NCBI GenBank assembly: GCA_964400165.1
Contig: CAYNSX010000005.1
Span: 7,512 to 71,511 of the forward strand
DNA from: CAYNSX01 sp964400165
GTDB lineage: Bacteria; Armatimonadota; Hebobacteria; CAYNSX01
Length of the DNA stretch: 64,000 nt
Reading direction: 5' to 3'
Shown: positions 1 to 9,060 of the stretch, in pieces
How the letters are laid out: each line of letters opens with the position of its first letter
Position numbering within the stretch: the first letter of the stretch is position 1
Position numbers and translations under genes: made by a program
Notes under the pieces: model-generated
The model's input: the letters and a program-made list of their open reading frames with translations, nothing else
The model's database searches: none
Told to the model about the DNA's origin: nothing

Positions 1-2044
1 ACAGATACAGGTCATAATCGGCGCCGCCGGGGACCGTCAGCGTGAACGCATGCGGGACCGAGCCGGTCAGGAAGACATGACGCCCCCAGGCCTTGCGGTC
101 GAAGGGATTCGAGCCGAAGGCCGTCCCTACGGATGTGCCCAGGGTGTATTGGAACGCCACGGTTTCGACCGCCGCGTCGACATTCATCCGCCCGAATCCC
201 TCGCTGATGTCCTTGGCGCCACGGTTGAGCGTGGGGTCGGGAGCGGCCTGCGCGGCGATGTTGGTTTCGGTCGCCGTCATGCCCATAATCATCTTGACGC
301 GGTTGGAGAATGACCCGTTGCTCCAGGTCCAGGTCCCGCGGAACGATTCCAATGCCTGTGCGATGAGGGCGGCGGCGCCGGTGGCGTGCGGACCGGCCAT
401 TGAAGTGCCCTGCAGGCCGCGGTAATCATCAGCGAATTGGTCTGGCGCGACATTCGCCTCGTCGGCGTCGTTCGAGTCGATGGAGGTGATGACCCGGCCG
501 GCGCCGAATCCGGGGAGCGCGACGACGCTGCCGCCGGGAGCGGAAATGTCCGGCTTGGATTGTCCGAGCGAAGTCGAGCCGAACGAACTGTAGTAGGTGA
601 TTTCGTCGATGGCGCTCAAGGCCGCGGTGGCGATAGCGGCCGACGCCGAAGCCGGACTGGCCACCTTGTCGGTCCCGCCGCCGCGACCATTGCCCGCCGA
701 GGCCTCGATGACGACCCCGTTGGCGACGAGGTTGTTCACTGCGGTGTCGACGCTCGGGATGATGGTGTTGGTGAAGGACCACGAATTGCACACGGCCACG
801 ATGCCGAGCGCGACGCGGTTATCCATGATCCACTGGAATCCGACCAGCACATCGCCGTTGCCGGCGCCGGAGTCATTGAAAATGCGGACGCCCGCGAGAC
901 TCGACTCGGGGGCGAGACCGGAGTTGAGCGTGAACCCGTCGCCGGCGGCCGTGAACGGAGAACGCCGCTGCACCCAGAATTTCGAAGTGTCGCCGCCGAC
1001 ATCGCGGGTGACCAGCACGGCCCAGTCGGGCCGGGCCTCGCCGGCCGGAATCGTGGAACTCAAGATGAGCGGCTGCGCGTCCGTCATGGCGGCGCTGGTG
1101 GAATCCGTGGTGGTGAAAGTCGAGGTGTTGCCGTCCCAGCGGCCCAAGAACAGGTTGACATTGCCCGTGCCGCCAACATTCGCCCACCGCAATTGAACCT
1201 GGATCGGCGCCGGTGAGCCGTACCCGGTCGTGTCCACCGGGAAGGTGATGACCGGGCCGAAATTCATGGCGGCGTTGAAGTTGCTCGTGGATGAAATGTG
1301 AATCTGACCGGTGCCGGAGGCGATGCCTGCGGCGGCGCCGTTGCCGACCGCGGTGCCGGCGACATGCGACCCGTGATGGATCGGGTCGCGCGGCGACGGG
1401 GCGGCGCTATCGGTGACATCGGTCCAGCCGACGATGCGGCCGGCAATGTCGGGGTGCGTGTCGTCGAGGCCGGTGTCCATAATGACGACGGTGCGGTCGC
1501 TGCGTCCGCGGAAGCCGGTGGTCACCCAGGCGCGCCGAGTGCCGGACTGTTTGGTGCTGTAGTACATCGTTGTTTCGGGTGTTGGCGTCTCATCAATCCA
1601 GGTGATGCCGGGCAGCGCGCCCTTGAGTTGCGCCAGGGCAGTCGTCGTGCCGGATTGCACGGGCCAGCCAACGCGCATCGCGTAAATCAAGTCATCCGGC
1701 AGGTCGCCCAGCGACCAGGCGACCGTCCCGCCGGCCCCCGTGATGGCGGCGACATCGGCGACCGTGGGCGCATGGTCGAGACACACGATCAGGTCGGCGA
1801 TCTGGCTGGTCGCCAACGGGGTCATGCCCTGGATCGCGAACCGGCGGAAGGTCCCGGCGGTCAGGTGCTGTTCGAGCAGGTCGTGCGAGCGGTCGCCGTT
1901 GCTGTCGACCCGAAAGTCGCCGCGCACGACTCGCGGGTCTGACGCCGGACTTGCAGCGTGGGCGGCGATCGCAGCGAGCCCAATCAGCCACAACACACCT
2001 GCAGCCGCAATCACGCGCAACCGGTTGCGTGCGACCATCCCCAT
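1..2044 (-). CDS. S8 (subtilisin) family serine protease, secreted, C-terminus beyond window
   Basis: An exported subtilase, probably degrading extracellular or periplasmic protein. The reading frame is open from the ATG at 2044 to the left edge (about 681 codons), so the C-terminus is missing. The start is supported by a GGAGGAG ribosome site six bases upstream; a second in-frame ATG lies two codons later. Residues 1-28 look like a signal peptide ending AHA. The catalytic triad is visible: Asp190 in MDTGLDDTHPD, His227 in HHGSHVAGT, Ser548 in GTSMAGPHA, with the oxyanion Asn in SAGNGRGGG. The His-to-Ser distance (about 320 residues) is long for a subtilase. Residues roughly 240-350 are beta-rich and look like an inserted domain. 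The last visible residues (VPHAFTLTVPGGADYDLYL) resemble the start of a PPC-type C-terminal domain. Family assignment is secure; the substrate is unknown. Confidence 0.93.
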   Translation of the reverse strand, partial: MGMVARNRLRVIAAAGVLWLIGLAAIAAHAASPASDPRVVRGDFRVDSNGDRSHDLLEQHLTAGTFRRFAIQGMTPLATSQIADLIVCLDHAPTVADVAAITGAGGTVAWSLGDLPDDLIYAMRVGWPVQSGTTTALAQLKGALPGITWIDETPTPETTMYYSTKQSGTRRAWVTTGFRGRSDRTVVIMDTGLDDTHPDIAGRIVGWTDVTDSAAPSPRDPIHHGSHVAGTAVGNGAAAGIASGTGQIHISSTSNFNAAMNFGPVITFPVDTTGYGSPAPIQVQLRWANVGGTGNVNLFLGRWDGNTSTFTTTDSTSAAMTDAQPLILSSTIPAGEARPDWAVLVTRDVGGDTSKFWVQRRSPFTAAGDGFTLNSGLAPESSLAGVRIFNDSGAGNGDVLVGFQWIMDNRVALGIVAVCNSWSFTNTIIPSVDTAVNNLVANGVVIEASAGNGRGGGTDKVASPASASAAIATAALSAIDEITYYSSFGSTSLGQSKPDISAPGGSVVALPGFGAGRVITSIDSNDADEANVAPDQFADDYRGLQGTSMAGPHATGAAALIAQALESFRGTWTWSNGSFSNRVKMIMGMTATETNIAAQAAPDPTLNRGAKDISEGFGRMNVDAAVETVAFQYTLGTSVGTAFGSNPFDRKAWGRHVFLTGSVPHAFTLTVPGGADYDLYL

Positions 2045-2327
2045 TGCTGCCTCCTCCTGAACTCATCAAGCGTCCTCATGTCGTCTGGCACGACAGTTCG
2101 CCCCACAGTTGGGGCAACCTGCCGCGAACGGTGAGGAACGCCGTCCGTCCCGCGCGGCGATTGTACCCTGCGAGGGCCAGAATTGGGCGGCGGTTCCACC
2201 GCGTGCAAGAATTTTCACAATTGGTTTTGGTTCCGACCGAGAGGGAAAACTGGACGCAGGACGGTACTATGGGGCATACTAATCCTGCGGCGTCGGCCGC
2301 AAGCGAGGCAGCACACAGGGAGGAAAG

Positions 2328-2975
2328 ATGCGCGCTCCGAGGGTTCGGGTAGTCTCCACCGTGCTGGGTGTCATCGCGGTCTTCGGCGTCAGCGCGGCCG
2401 TGTTGGGCATCGTGTCGCGGCGCCCCGCCGTCGCGGTTGGCGAGCAGCGCTATTCGGCGCTGCTGCTCCACGAGAGCCAGAAGTTCGACCAGGATTGGGA
2501 ATTGACCAATGGCACGGCTCCGTTTGCCAGTTCGCTGAAGTATCGGACCCAATCGTGGGTCTACACTGAAGTCATCGTCGAGAACCCGCACAGCGTGCCG
2601 GTGCCCTTCTGTTGGCGGGTGACCCAGCCGTCCTTGATCGGGACGCAGGACTGCACCGGCACCATCCCGGCGAACGGCGTCGTGGTCTTCGATTCCTACA
2701 CGCTGGAATCGACGGGGAAGTTAGTCGGGCCCAAGGGCATCCTCGAGATTGAGACGGCCGGCAATGCGCCGGAGCTCGTGGTCTGGCAGCACCAGAACAA
2801 GCACTCGACCGGACAGTTGACTTTCGTGTCGAGCACGGTTATGGGTCTCGCGTATTTTGGGAGAGCTCGCAATTTCACTACGAGTGGCCTCTATGTTGAT
2901 TCGCACGGCGTCCCGCCGATCGGTTCGGGCGCCAGCATTGCTGTCGAGCGGGTGTTTCCGGTTTTGGCGCAGTAG
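2328..2975 (+). CDS. Small exported protein of unknown function
   Basis: A 215-residue protein that I do not recognise. Residues 8-28 form one hydrophobic segment (signal peptide or anchor), and the rest is polar and beta-rich, with two cysteines (FCWRVTQ and TQDCTG) that could form a disulphide. A strong GGGAGGAAAG ribosome site precedes the ATG. It is divergent from the subtilase and convergent with the ligase-like gene, with a hairpin terminator 33 bases after its stop. The core reads like an immunoglobulin-like or jelly-roll sheet (WVYTEVIVENPHSVPVPF), but this is only an impression. No function can be given. Confidence 0.75.
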   Translation: MRAPRVRVVSTVLGVIAVFGVSAAVLGIVSRRPAVAVGEQRYSALLLHESQKFDQDWELTNGTAPFASSLKYRTQSWVYTEVIVENPHSVPVPFCWRVTQPSLIGTQDCTGTIPANGVVVFDSYTLESTGKLVGPKGILEIETAGNAPELVVWQHQNKHSTGQLTFVSSTVMGLAYFGRARNFTTSGLYVDSHGVPPIGSGASIAVERVFPVLAQ

Positions 2976-3007
2976 CCGCGTACCGACTGACGAATTCAAC
3001 TGACGGA

Positions 3008-3038
3008 TGCCGCGGCCAGCGCCGCGGCATTCTTGTTT
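3008..3038. terminator. Hairpin terminator between two convergent genes
   Basis: An 8-bp perfect stem (TGCCGCGG/CCGCGGCA) with a six-base loop is followed by TTCTTGTTT. It lies between the stop of the plus-strand exported protein and the stop of the minus-strand ligase-like gene. The T-rich tail suits the plus-strand gene best. Confidence 0.65.
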
Positions 3039-3050
3039 GCGGGAGGGGTG

Positions 3051-5963
3051 CTACTGGGGTTCGGCAGAGGGTGCGGCGGTTGGAGAACTGCCTGTGCTCG
3101 GTGTCGCGGCGCTGGGCCCGCCGCCGGAGATGAAGTTCATCGTCCGGATCACTTCCTGACGCAATCGCTCCAATTGTTCAAGGCGCCCAATGGCGTCCGC
3201 CAGTTCGGCGACGGAAACGGTCGCGCGCTGCTGCAGTGACGCCACCGTCAGGCTTTGGGCGCGCCACTGTTGGGTGACTTGCGACAATGCAATCGTCAGT
3301 TGTTCGACGGCCTCTGCGCGGCGACCCTGGTCTTCGAGGAGGTAGGCAAGCGCGAGGCGGGCGCCGACGGTGTCAGGCACATCCTGCAGGATGCGCCGCA
3401 GAATAGCTTCAGCGACCGCGGGGCGATTCCCGGCAACCTCCAGGTTGGCCTCAACGAGGCGCGTTTCGACATTAAGCGGACTCTTGGGCGGCGCTAAGTG
3501 TACGAGGACCTGGATGAGGTCCCGGGCGCCGGCGGTGTCGCCGCGGAGAATGCGATACCGCGCCGCCTTCAGGTAGGCGACCGGCGACGGTTGACGGCGC
3601 TGGGCTTCCTCGAAGTAGGCGGCGGCGAACCGCAAATCGTTCTCGGACTCCGCGATGGTTCCCAGGTGATACGAGACCTGCCCGGGCGCCGGCAGCCCCA
3701 GCGACCGCGACCGGAAGAAGTCGGCTTTTGCGCCGGCGGTGTCTCGCTGCAGCAGCGCACGCCGCCCGAGGATGAAGGCGCGATCGGCCGTCACATCGCG
3801 CCAGCAGGCGAAAAGCAAGAACACGAGGCCCGCTATGGCAGCAACGGAGAAGCCGAGCGCCAGCCGGCGTGAGATGCGATAGGACCGCGCCTCCGGCTGC
3901 AGGGCCGGAGCGCAGAGCAGCCCGGCGGCGGTGGCCGCGAGCACGGCGGTGGCGGGCAAGTGGAACGGGAAGAGCAACAGCGCATCCACACAGATTGCGA
4001 TCACCCCGGCGAACAGCGCCAGGCGCACAACCCGCTCGGACGGCGCCGCCCGCGTCACGCCGCGCAGCGCCGTCATCAGGAAGGCCAGCAGGGCGGCCAG
4101 CATGAGAACGCCGCCCGCGAGGCCGGTCTCCGCCGCCCACTGCACGAAGTCATTGTGGGCTTGCTCGGCCCGGGGAAACTCGCGGTCCAAATAGGGGCGC
4201 CCAGTCGGCCGAGCCAGGAACACGGCCTGATGGTCGGTGAAGCGCAGTTTGTAATTCCCGATGCCGACTCCGAGCAGCGGATGTTGGAAGAGCATATCGG
4301 CGGCGATCAGCCAGTCAGCGAGGCGCAAGTCGCCGACATAGCTCTGCGCGCGCAGTGTCCGGCTCTGCACGAAGTCGCCCCAGGATCCGCGCCCCCAGGC
4401 GGCCACCCGGTCGGCCGTGCCGCCACGGAATCGGTCGATGGAAATTTGGAGCGCGGAGACGCGAAAGACGCCCACTCCCGCGGCCGGCGTTTCGGCGAAG
4501 GCACCGGCGATGGGGATATCTCCCTGTTGCAAGTACGGCGCCGGCAGGGTTTCCTGCTGACGCTCGCCCCCGGTGGGTGCCGGCCAGGTCGTCAGCAGAT
4601 CGAATCGCTTGGTGTAGTAATCGTAGACGCCGAGGAGCGTGATGCCGGAGCCGTTCCAGTCACCGACGACCGCGTCGCAGTGCGCCTGGCCGGTGCCAAA
4701 GGCCAGGGTGCGGTCGGGGAGGCCCTCCGTCGGCGTCTCACGCAGCCGCCAAGTGGAGTCAGCGGGGTCATATAGCCCGATGCCGGACACTCCGTCGCCG
4801 TTCCAGTCGCCGGCTACGGGAAGGACGCGCGCGGCCGGCGGGCCGAACTGAATGTTGCGTTCGATCGGCTCGGCGCGCGGGCCGAGAAACAGGGTGAAGC
4901 GTCCGGTACGCGGGTCGTAGACGCCGAGATCATCGGAACCGTTGCCATCCCAGTCACCCACGACGGGCAACGAACCTTGGTGACGCGTTGGGAATGACGA
5001 CCGGTCTTCGAAGTAAAAGGTGCCGCTCGTGACATCGAAGAGTGCCACGGATGCCGGGCTGCCGGCCTGCCAGCGGCCGACGGCGGGTTGGAAGGGCCCG
5101 CCCGGTGGGCGCCACGAAATGACCCGTGCGCCGTTGGTCAGCACCACGCCGACGCCCACGGCGAACAGAATCAGCAAAGCGGCCATGCCGAGGGCGAAAC
5201 GCCGGCGGGGAGGCAGCGGCGATGCCGCGACGCGGTCTGCGGCCCGTGCCCGTCGTGATACGAGGAACCACAGCCCGAACAGAGTCACCAAGCCGGCCAA
5301 CAGCGAGAACAACGCGCCCCGCTGAACGAGCGCGGCGAGCAATACGAGGGGCAACACACTGCCCAGCCCGGCGAGCACGCGGACGACGGCGCCGGCCCTG
5401 GGAGACAGGACGAGTCCGAGTGAAATGACCATGCCGGCGGCGGCAAACGCGGCCAGGAATGCCTGCTGCCCGAAGGTGGACAAGACGGCAGCGGCTCCCG
5501 ACATGGCCGTCGCGCTCCCGCGCAGCAGGCCGATGTATTGCAACAGGCCAAATCCGCTGGTGATGACGGCCGCGAGAGCGATACAGGCGAGGTAGCGGTG
5601 GATTTCACGCAGATCGGTGACCGTGTTCGACAACACCAGCGCATAGAGGATGAACACTGTCATCGGGACGATCGCCTTCAAACTGGTCAGGACATCGCGT
5701 GACCCGATCACAGAAATGCTCGCTATCAGGACCAGCGCCAGCAGCGACCAAAACAGCGGCGGAATGCGGAGGTTGCGCTGATGCAGAAGCGCCGGCAGTT
5801 CGAGGATGAGCAGCAGGGCGATGATGGCGACCGCAAACACCGATTGCACATACACTTGCGAGGTATTGGTCCCCGACATGAGGAGGGGAGTTCCGAGGAG
5901 CAGCAGACAGATGAGCGCCTGCCGCAGCACGGATCGCGTGCGGGCCGCGAAAAGGGTCCGCAT
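3051..5963 (-). CDS. O-antigen ligase/polymerase family protein with FG-GAP-like insert and C-terminal TPRs
   Basis: A 970-residue membrane protein of the Wzy_C/O-antigen ligase superfamily, which polymerises or attaches surface glycans on the outer face of the inner membrane. About ten membrane segments fill residues 12-285. The family's extracytoplasmic signature (GVGIGNYKLRF, then AHNDFVQWAAETG) is at about residues 564-612, followed by more membrane segments, and TPR-like helices run from about 728 to 930. Between the membrane region and the signature (about 290-510) there are repeats of the form VVGDWDGNGSDDLGVYDP, with at least three clear units typical of FG-GAP/VCBS beta-propeller blades. 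This is an unusual place for them. The start ATG overlaps the upstream ugd stop (TGATG), so the two are translationally coupled. Ligase versus polymerase cannot be decided from sequence. Confidence 0.88.
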   Translation of the reverse strand: MRTLFAARTRSVLRQALICLLLLGTPLLMSGTNTSQVYVQSVFAVAIIALLLILELPALLHQRNLRIPPLFWSLLALVLIASISVIGSRDVLTSLKAIVPMTVFILYALVLSNTVTDLREIHRYLACIALAAVITSGFGLLQYIGLLRGSATAMSGAAAVLSTFGQQAFLAAFAAAGMVISLGLVLSPRAGAVVRVLAGLGSVLPLVLLAALVQRGALFSLLAGLVTLFGLWFLVSRRARAADRVAASPLPPRRRFALGMAALLILFAVGVGVVLTNGARVISWRPPGGPFQPAVGRWQAGSPASVALFDVTSGTFYFEDRSSFPTRHQGSLPVVGDWDGNGSDDLGVYDPRTGRFTLFLGPRAEPIERNIQFGPPAARVLPVAGDWNGDGVSGIGLYDPADSTWRLRETPTEGLPDRTLAFGTGQAHCDAVVGDWNGSGITLLGVYDYYTKRFDLLTTWPAPTGGERQQETLPAPYLQQGDIPIAGAFAETPAAGVGVFRVSALQISIDRFRGGTADRVAAWGRGSWGDFVQSRTLRAQSYVGDLRLADWLIAADMLFQHPLLGVGIGNYKLRFTDHQAVFLARPTGRPYLDREFPRAEQAHNDFVQWAAETGLAGGVLMLAALLAFLMTALRGVTRAAPSERVVRLALFAGVIAICVDALLLFPFHLPATAVLAATAAGLLCAPALQPEARSYRISRRLALGFSVAAIAGLVFLLFACWRDVTADRAFILGRRALLQRDTAGAKADFFRSRSLGLPAPGQVSYHLGTIAESENDLRFAAAYFEEAQRRQPSPVAYLKAARYRILRGDTAGARDLIQVLVHLAPPKSPLNVETRLVEANLEVAGNRPAVAEAILRRILQDVPDTVGARLALAYLLEDQGRRAEAVEQLTIALSQVTQQWRAQSLTVASLQQRATVSVAELADAIGRLEQLERLRQEVIRTMNFISGGGPSAATPSTGSSPTAAPSAEPQ

Positions 5964-7303
5964 CACTGGGGCGCCGCCGCGCCCGTGAGCACCGGCACGA
6001 CCGGCGGGCGGCCGATGCTGTAATAGGTGAATCGCTCCCGGCGCATCGTCGTGAGATCGTAGAGGTTGCGGCCGTCGAAAATGACCGGCTGTCGCAACCG
6101 CGAACGCACCATTTCGAAGTCGGGGCTGCGGAATTCGGTCCATTCGGTGAGGATGAGCAGCGCGTCGGCGTCGCGCAGCGCCTCATAGGGATCATCTTCG
6201 TAGCGGATCCGGTCGCCGAACAGCCGGCGGGCGTTGTCGAGCGCGCGCGGGTCGTGCGCAGCGATGTGCGCGCCGGCGTCGAGCAGGGCGTTGAGCACCG
6301 TCAGGGACGGCGCTTCCCGCAGGTCGTCGGTGCGCGGCTTGAACGACAGCCCCCACACGGCAAAGGTCTTGCCTTCCAGCACGCCTCCGAAATGCCCGCG
6401 GATTTTGTCCAAGAAGTAGGTGCGCTGGGATTCGTTGATGTCATCCACCGCCTGCTGCAGCGCCAGGTCGAGGCCCACCTCTTCGGCGATTCGAATGATG
6501 GCTTTCACATCCTTCGGCAGGCAGCTGCCGCCGTACCCGACGCCCGGAAACAGGAACGGAAACCCGATTCGGTCATCGATCCCGACGCCTTTGCGAACGG
6601 TTTCGATGTCGACCTCGAGGCGCTCGGCGAGCCGCGCCATTTCGTTGATGAACGAAATCTTGGTGGCGAGAAAGGCGTTGGACACATATTTGATCATTTC
6701 GGCGCTGCGAATGTCGGTGACGATGACGGGGCGCTCGGCGCGGGTGAACGGCGCATAGAGCTCCTTCAGGAGGTCCGCGACGCGGGGGTCTTCGACGCCG
6801 AGGATGATGCGCGACGGTTTCATGAAGTCATTGACGGCGTTGCCCTCTTTGAGGAACTCGGGGTTGACCGCCACCGCACAGTCGCGTCCCGTCTGCGCCC
6901 GAATCAGGTCGCGCAGCCGCTCGGTCGTGCCGACGGGCACGGTGCTGCGCGTCACGATGATGGTGTCTTCGCGGACGAGCGCGCCCAGGCCCCTGGCCAC
7001 TTCGTCGAAGGCACGCAAATCGGGCCGGCCGGTGCCGTCGTTGGGCGTGCCCATGCAGAGAAAAATGATGCGCGCCTGCTCGGCGAGTTCGGTCAGGTCT
7101 GTCGTGAACCGCAGGCGGTGCTGTTCGAGGTTGCGCGGCACCATATCCGACAGGCCCGGCTCGAAGAACGGCACGATGCCCCGCGCCAGGCCGGCCACCC
7201 GGCCGGCGTCGATGTCCATGCAGGTGACATGATTGCCCGCCTCGGCAAAACACGCAGCGGCAACCAGTCCGACGGGGCCCGCGCCGACGACGCCAACACG
7301 CAT
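5963..7303 (-). CDS. ugd: UDP-glucose 6-dehydrogenase
   Basis: Oxidises UDP-glucose to UDP-glucuronate with two NAD+ in the cytoplasm, supplying acidic sugar for surface polysaccharide. The N-terminal Rossmann motif (VGVVGAGPVGLVAA) begins at residue 2, the catalytic Cys sits near residue 260 in GVGYGGSCLPKDV, and the C-terminal UDP-binding domain contains AVWGLSFKPRTDDLREAP. The length of 446 residues is normal. I chose the ATG at 7303 because the Rossmann strand starts there; an in-frame ATG at 7324 would add seven residues. It is coupled to the downstream ligase-like gene by a TGATG overlap. A second dehydrogenase near 25 kb is more like the UDP-GlcNAc enzyme, so the two probably feed different sugars. 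Confidence 0.93.
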   Translation of the reverse strand: MRVGVVGAGPVGLVAAACFAEAGNHVTCMDIDAGRVAGLARGIVPFFEPGLSDMVPRNLEQHRLRFTTDLTELAEQARIIFLCMGTPNDGTGRPDLRAFDEVARGLGALVREDTIIVTRSTVPVGTTERLRDLIRAQTGRDCAVAVNPEFLKEGNAVNDFMKPSRIILGVEDPRVADLLKELYAPFTRAERPVIVTDIRSAEMIKYVSNAFLATKISFINEMARLAERLEVDIETVRKGVGIDDRIGFPFLFPGVGYGGSCLPKDVKAIIRIAEEVGLDLALQQAVDDINESQRTYFLDKIRGHFGGVLEGKTFAVWGLSFKPRTDDLREAPSLTVLNALLDAGAHIAAHDPRALDNARRLFGDRIRYEDDPYEALRDADALLILTEWTEFRSPDFEMVRSRLRQPVIFDGRNLYDLTTMRRERFTYYSIGRPPVVPVLTGAAAPQ

Positions 7304-7491
7304 GGTTCCATCCAGGCGATGCATTGAGATCCGCGGTCCGGCGGGGCCGGGCGCGTCGCACCGTCCGGTGCGAAGTGACGGGCGCCATTATAGCCGAGCG
7401 CGGCCCGGTGGAGGGAGTTGCCTCATCGGCAGGCGAATCCGCAGAGGATGCCCGCCGTGGAGGGACGCGTGCGGGCGGGAGAGGCGACGCC

Positions 7492-8475
7492 GTGGGACTT
7501 GGAGTCATCGGGACCGGCCGTTGGGGCCGCAACCATGTCCGCACGCTGCACGAACTCGGCGCGCTCGCCGCGTTCTGCGATGCCGACACCTCGGCGCTGC
7601 GGGCGATGGTCGCCGCCTTTCCCGACGCCCGGGCCCACCCGTCGCCGGAAGCATTGCTCACGGACGATCGCGTCGCCGGTGTCGTGATTGCGGCGCCGGC
7701 GACGCGGCATTACGATTTGGCCGCACAAGCGCTGCGCGCGGGCCGCGATGTCCTGGTCGAAAAGCCGCTGGCGCTGACGGTTGCCGACGCGCGGTCGCTA
7801 TGCGCGCTCGCCGCGGCGCACGGGCGGCTCCTCGCCGTCGGGCACCTGTACGAGTATTATCCGGCCATCGAACAAATGCACGAACTCATCGCCGGCGGCG
7901 CGATCGGCCGTCCAATGTTCGTTGACTGTGTGCATGCCAGTCTCGGCGTCATTCGCACCAAGGAGGATGTCGTCTGGAGCATGGCCCCCCACGACTTCGC
8001 CGTCCTGAACCGCCTCGCCGGCGGGCTGCCGGAATGGGTGTGCGTGACGGCGAGCGACTTCCTGCAGCCGGGCATCGCGGACATCGCCGATTGCTCGCTG
8101 CAATTCGCCGATGGGCTGCGAGCGCATGTGCACCTCTCCTGGCTCGACCCGGTGAAAGACCGGCGCATCACGGTCATCGGCGACCGCGGCGCATTGATGT
8201 TCGATGACTTGAAACAGACACTCCTCCACTCGACGGGCCGTGCCGAGATGGGCGCCCGCGGCCCGGCGATTGTGGCGGGTGAGCAGCGGGCCGTGTCGTT
8301 TTCCGATGAGCCCCCGCTGCGGCGCGAACTCCGCCATTTCCTGGAGTGTATGGAGACCCGGACAGTGCCGCGCACGGACGGCGAGAGCGGGGTGCGCGTG
8401 TTGCGCGTGCTCGAGGCGTGCGCCGCGTCGCAGCGCAGCGGGGCTGCCGTTACGCTCGCCGACGGGGCCCGCTGA
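7492..8475 (+). CDS. Gfo/Idh/MocA oxidoreductase, WbpB/WlbA-like
   Basis: An NAD-dependent sugar dehydrogenase. In the Wbp/Wlb pathway this family oxidises C3 of UDP-GlcNAc-uronate before amination. The N-terminal GVIGTGRWGRNHV Rossmann motif, the family EKPLALT motif (catalytic Lys) and GHLYEYYPAIEQM are all present over 327 residues. I chose the GTG at 7492 because GGGAGAGG lies seven bases upstream and the Rossmann strand begins at once; upstream in-frame codons look non-coding. The stop is directly followed by the ATG of the WbpD-like gene, and a WbpE-like aminotransferase follows, so the three form one operon. This gene order is what supports the pathway assignment. Confidence 0.85.
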   Translation: MGLGVIGTGRWGRNHVRTLHELGALAAFCDADTSALRAMVAAFPDARAHPSPEALLTDDRVAGVVIAAPATRHYDLAAQALRAGRDVLVEKPLALTVADARSLCALAAAHGRLLAVGHLYEYYPAIEQMHELIAGGAIGRPMFVDCVHASLGVIRTKEDVVWSMAPHDFAVLNRLAGGLPEWVCVTASDFLQPGIADIADCSLQFADGLRAHVHLSWLDPVKDRRITVIGDRGALMFDDLKQTLLHSTGRAEMGARGPAIVAGEQRAVSFSDEPPLRRELRHFLECMETRTVPRTDGESGVRVLRVLEACAASQRSGAAVTLADGAR

Positions 8476-9060
8476 ATGGCCGACACATTCATCCACGAGA
8501 CCGCCATCGTGGATGCGGGCTGCGAGATTGGCGCTGGGACGAAGGTCTGGGCCTTCGCCCACATCCTGCACGGCAGCCGGCTCGGCGAGCGCTGCGTCGT
8601 CGGGCAAAATTGCATGGTCGGCCCGGATGTCCGCATCGGCAACGGGGTGAAACTGCAGAACAATGTCTCGGTCTACACCGGGGTCACGCTGGAAGATGAT
8701 GTCTTCTGCGGGCCCTCGATGGTGTTCACCAATGTGCTGACGCCGCGCAGTCATGTCTCGCGCAAGCACCTCTTCGCGCCGACGCTGGTCCGGCGCGGCG
8801 CGACCATCGGCGCGAATGCGACGGTGATTTGCGGCAACACCATCGGCGCCTATGCGATGATTGGCGCCGGCGCGGTGGTGACGAAGGATGTGCCGCCGCA
8901 CGCCATCGTCGTCGGCAATCCGGCGCGGCTGGCGGGGTGGGCGTGCCAGTGCGGCGAGAAATTGCACTTCGATTACAACGACCGGGCGGAATGCCTGCTT
9001 TGCGCCACCAAGTATGTGAAAGCGCCCGACGGGCAAAGCATCACCCAAGCCCCGAAATGA
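8476..9060 (+). CDS. N-acetyltransferase, WbpD/WlbB-like (left-handed beta-helix)
   Basis: A 194-residue hexapeptide-repeat acetyltransferase. In the known pathway WbpD acetylates the 3-amino group of UDP-2-acetamido-3-amino-glucuronate, using acetyl-CoA. Hexapeptide turns run through most of the protein (for example GCEIGAGTKVWAFAHI and GATIGANATVICGNTIGA), with the usual NPARLAGW end. The C-terminus adds a small Cys pair, CQCGEK...CLLCATKY, which may bind zinc, a feature common in this subfamily. The ATG abuts the upstream stop (TGAATG), and the stop overlaps the aminotransferase start (ATGA), showing tight coupling. Confidence 0.88.
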   Translation: MADTFIHETAIVDAGCEIGAGTKVWAFAHILHGSRLGERCVVGQNCMVGPDVRIGNGVKLQNNVSVYTGVTLEDDVFCGPSMVFTNVLTPRSHVSRKHLFAPTLVRRGATIGANATVICGNTIGAYAMIGAGAVVTKDVPPHAIVVGNPARLAGWACQCGEKLHFDYNDRAECLLCATKYVKAPDGQSITQAPK

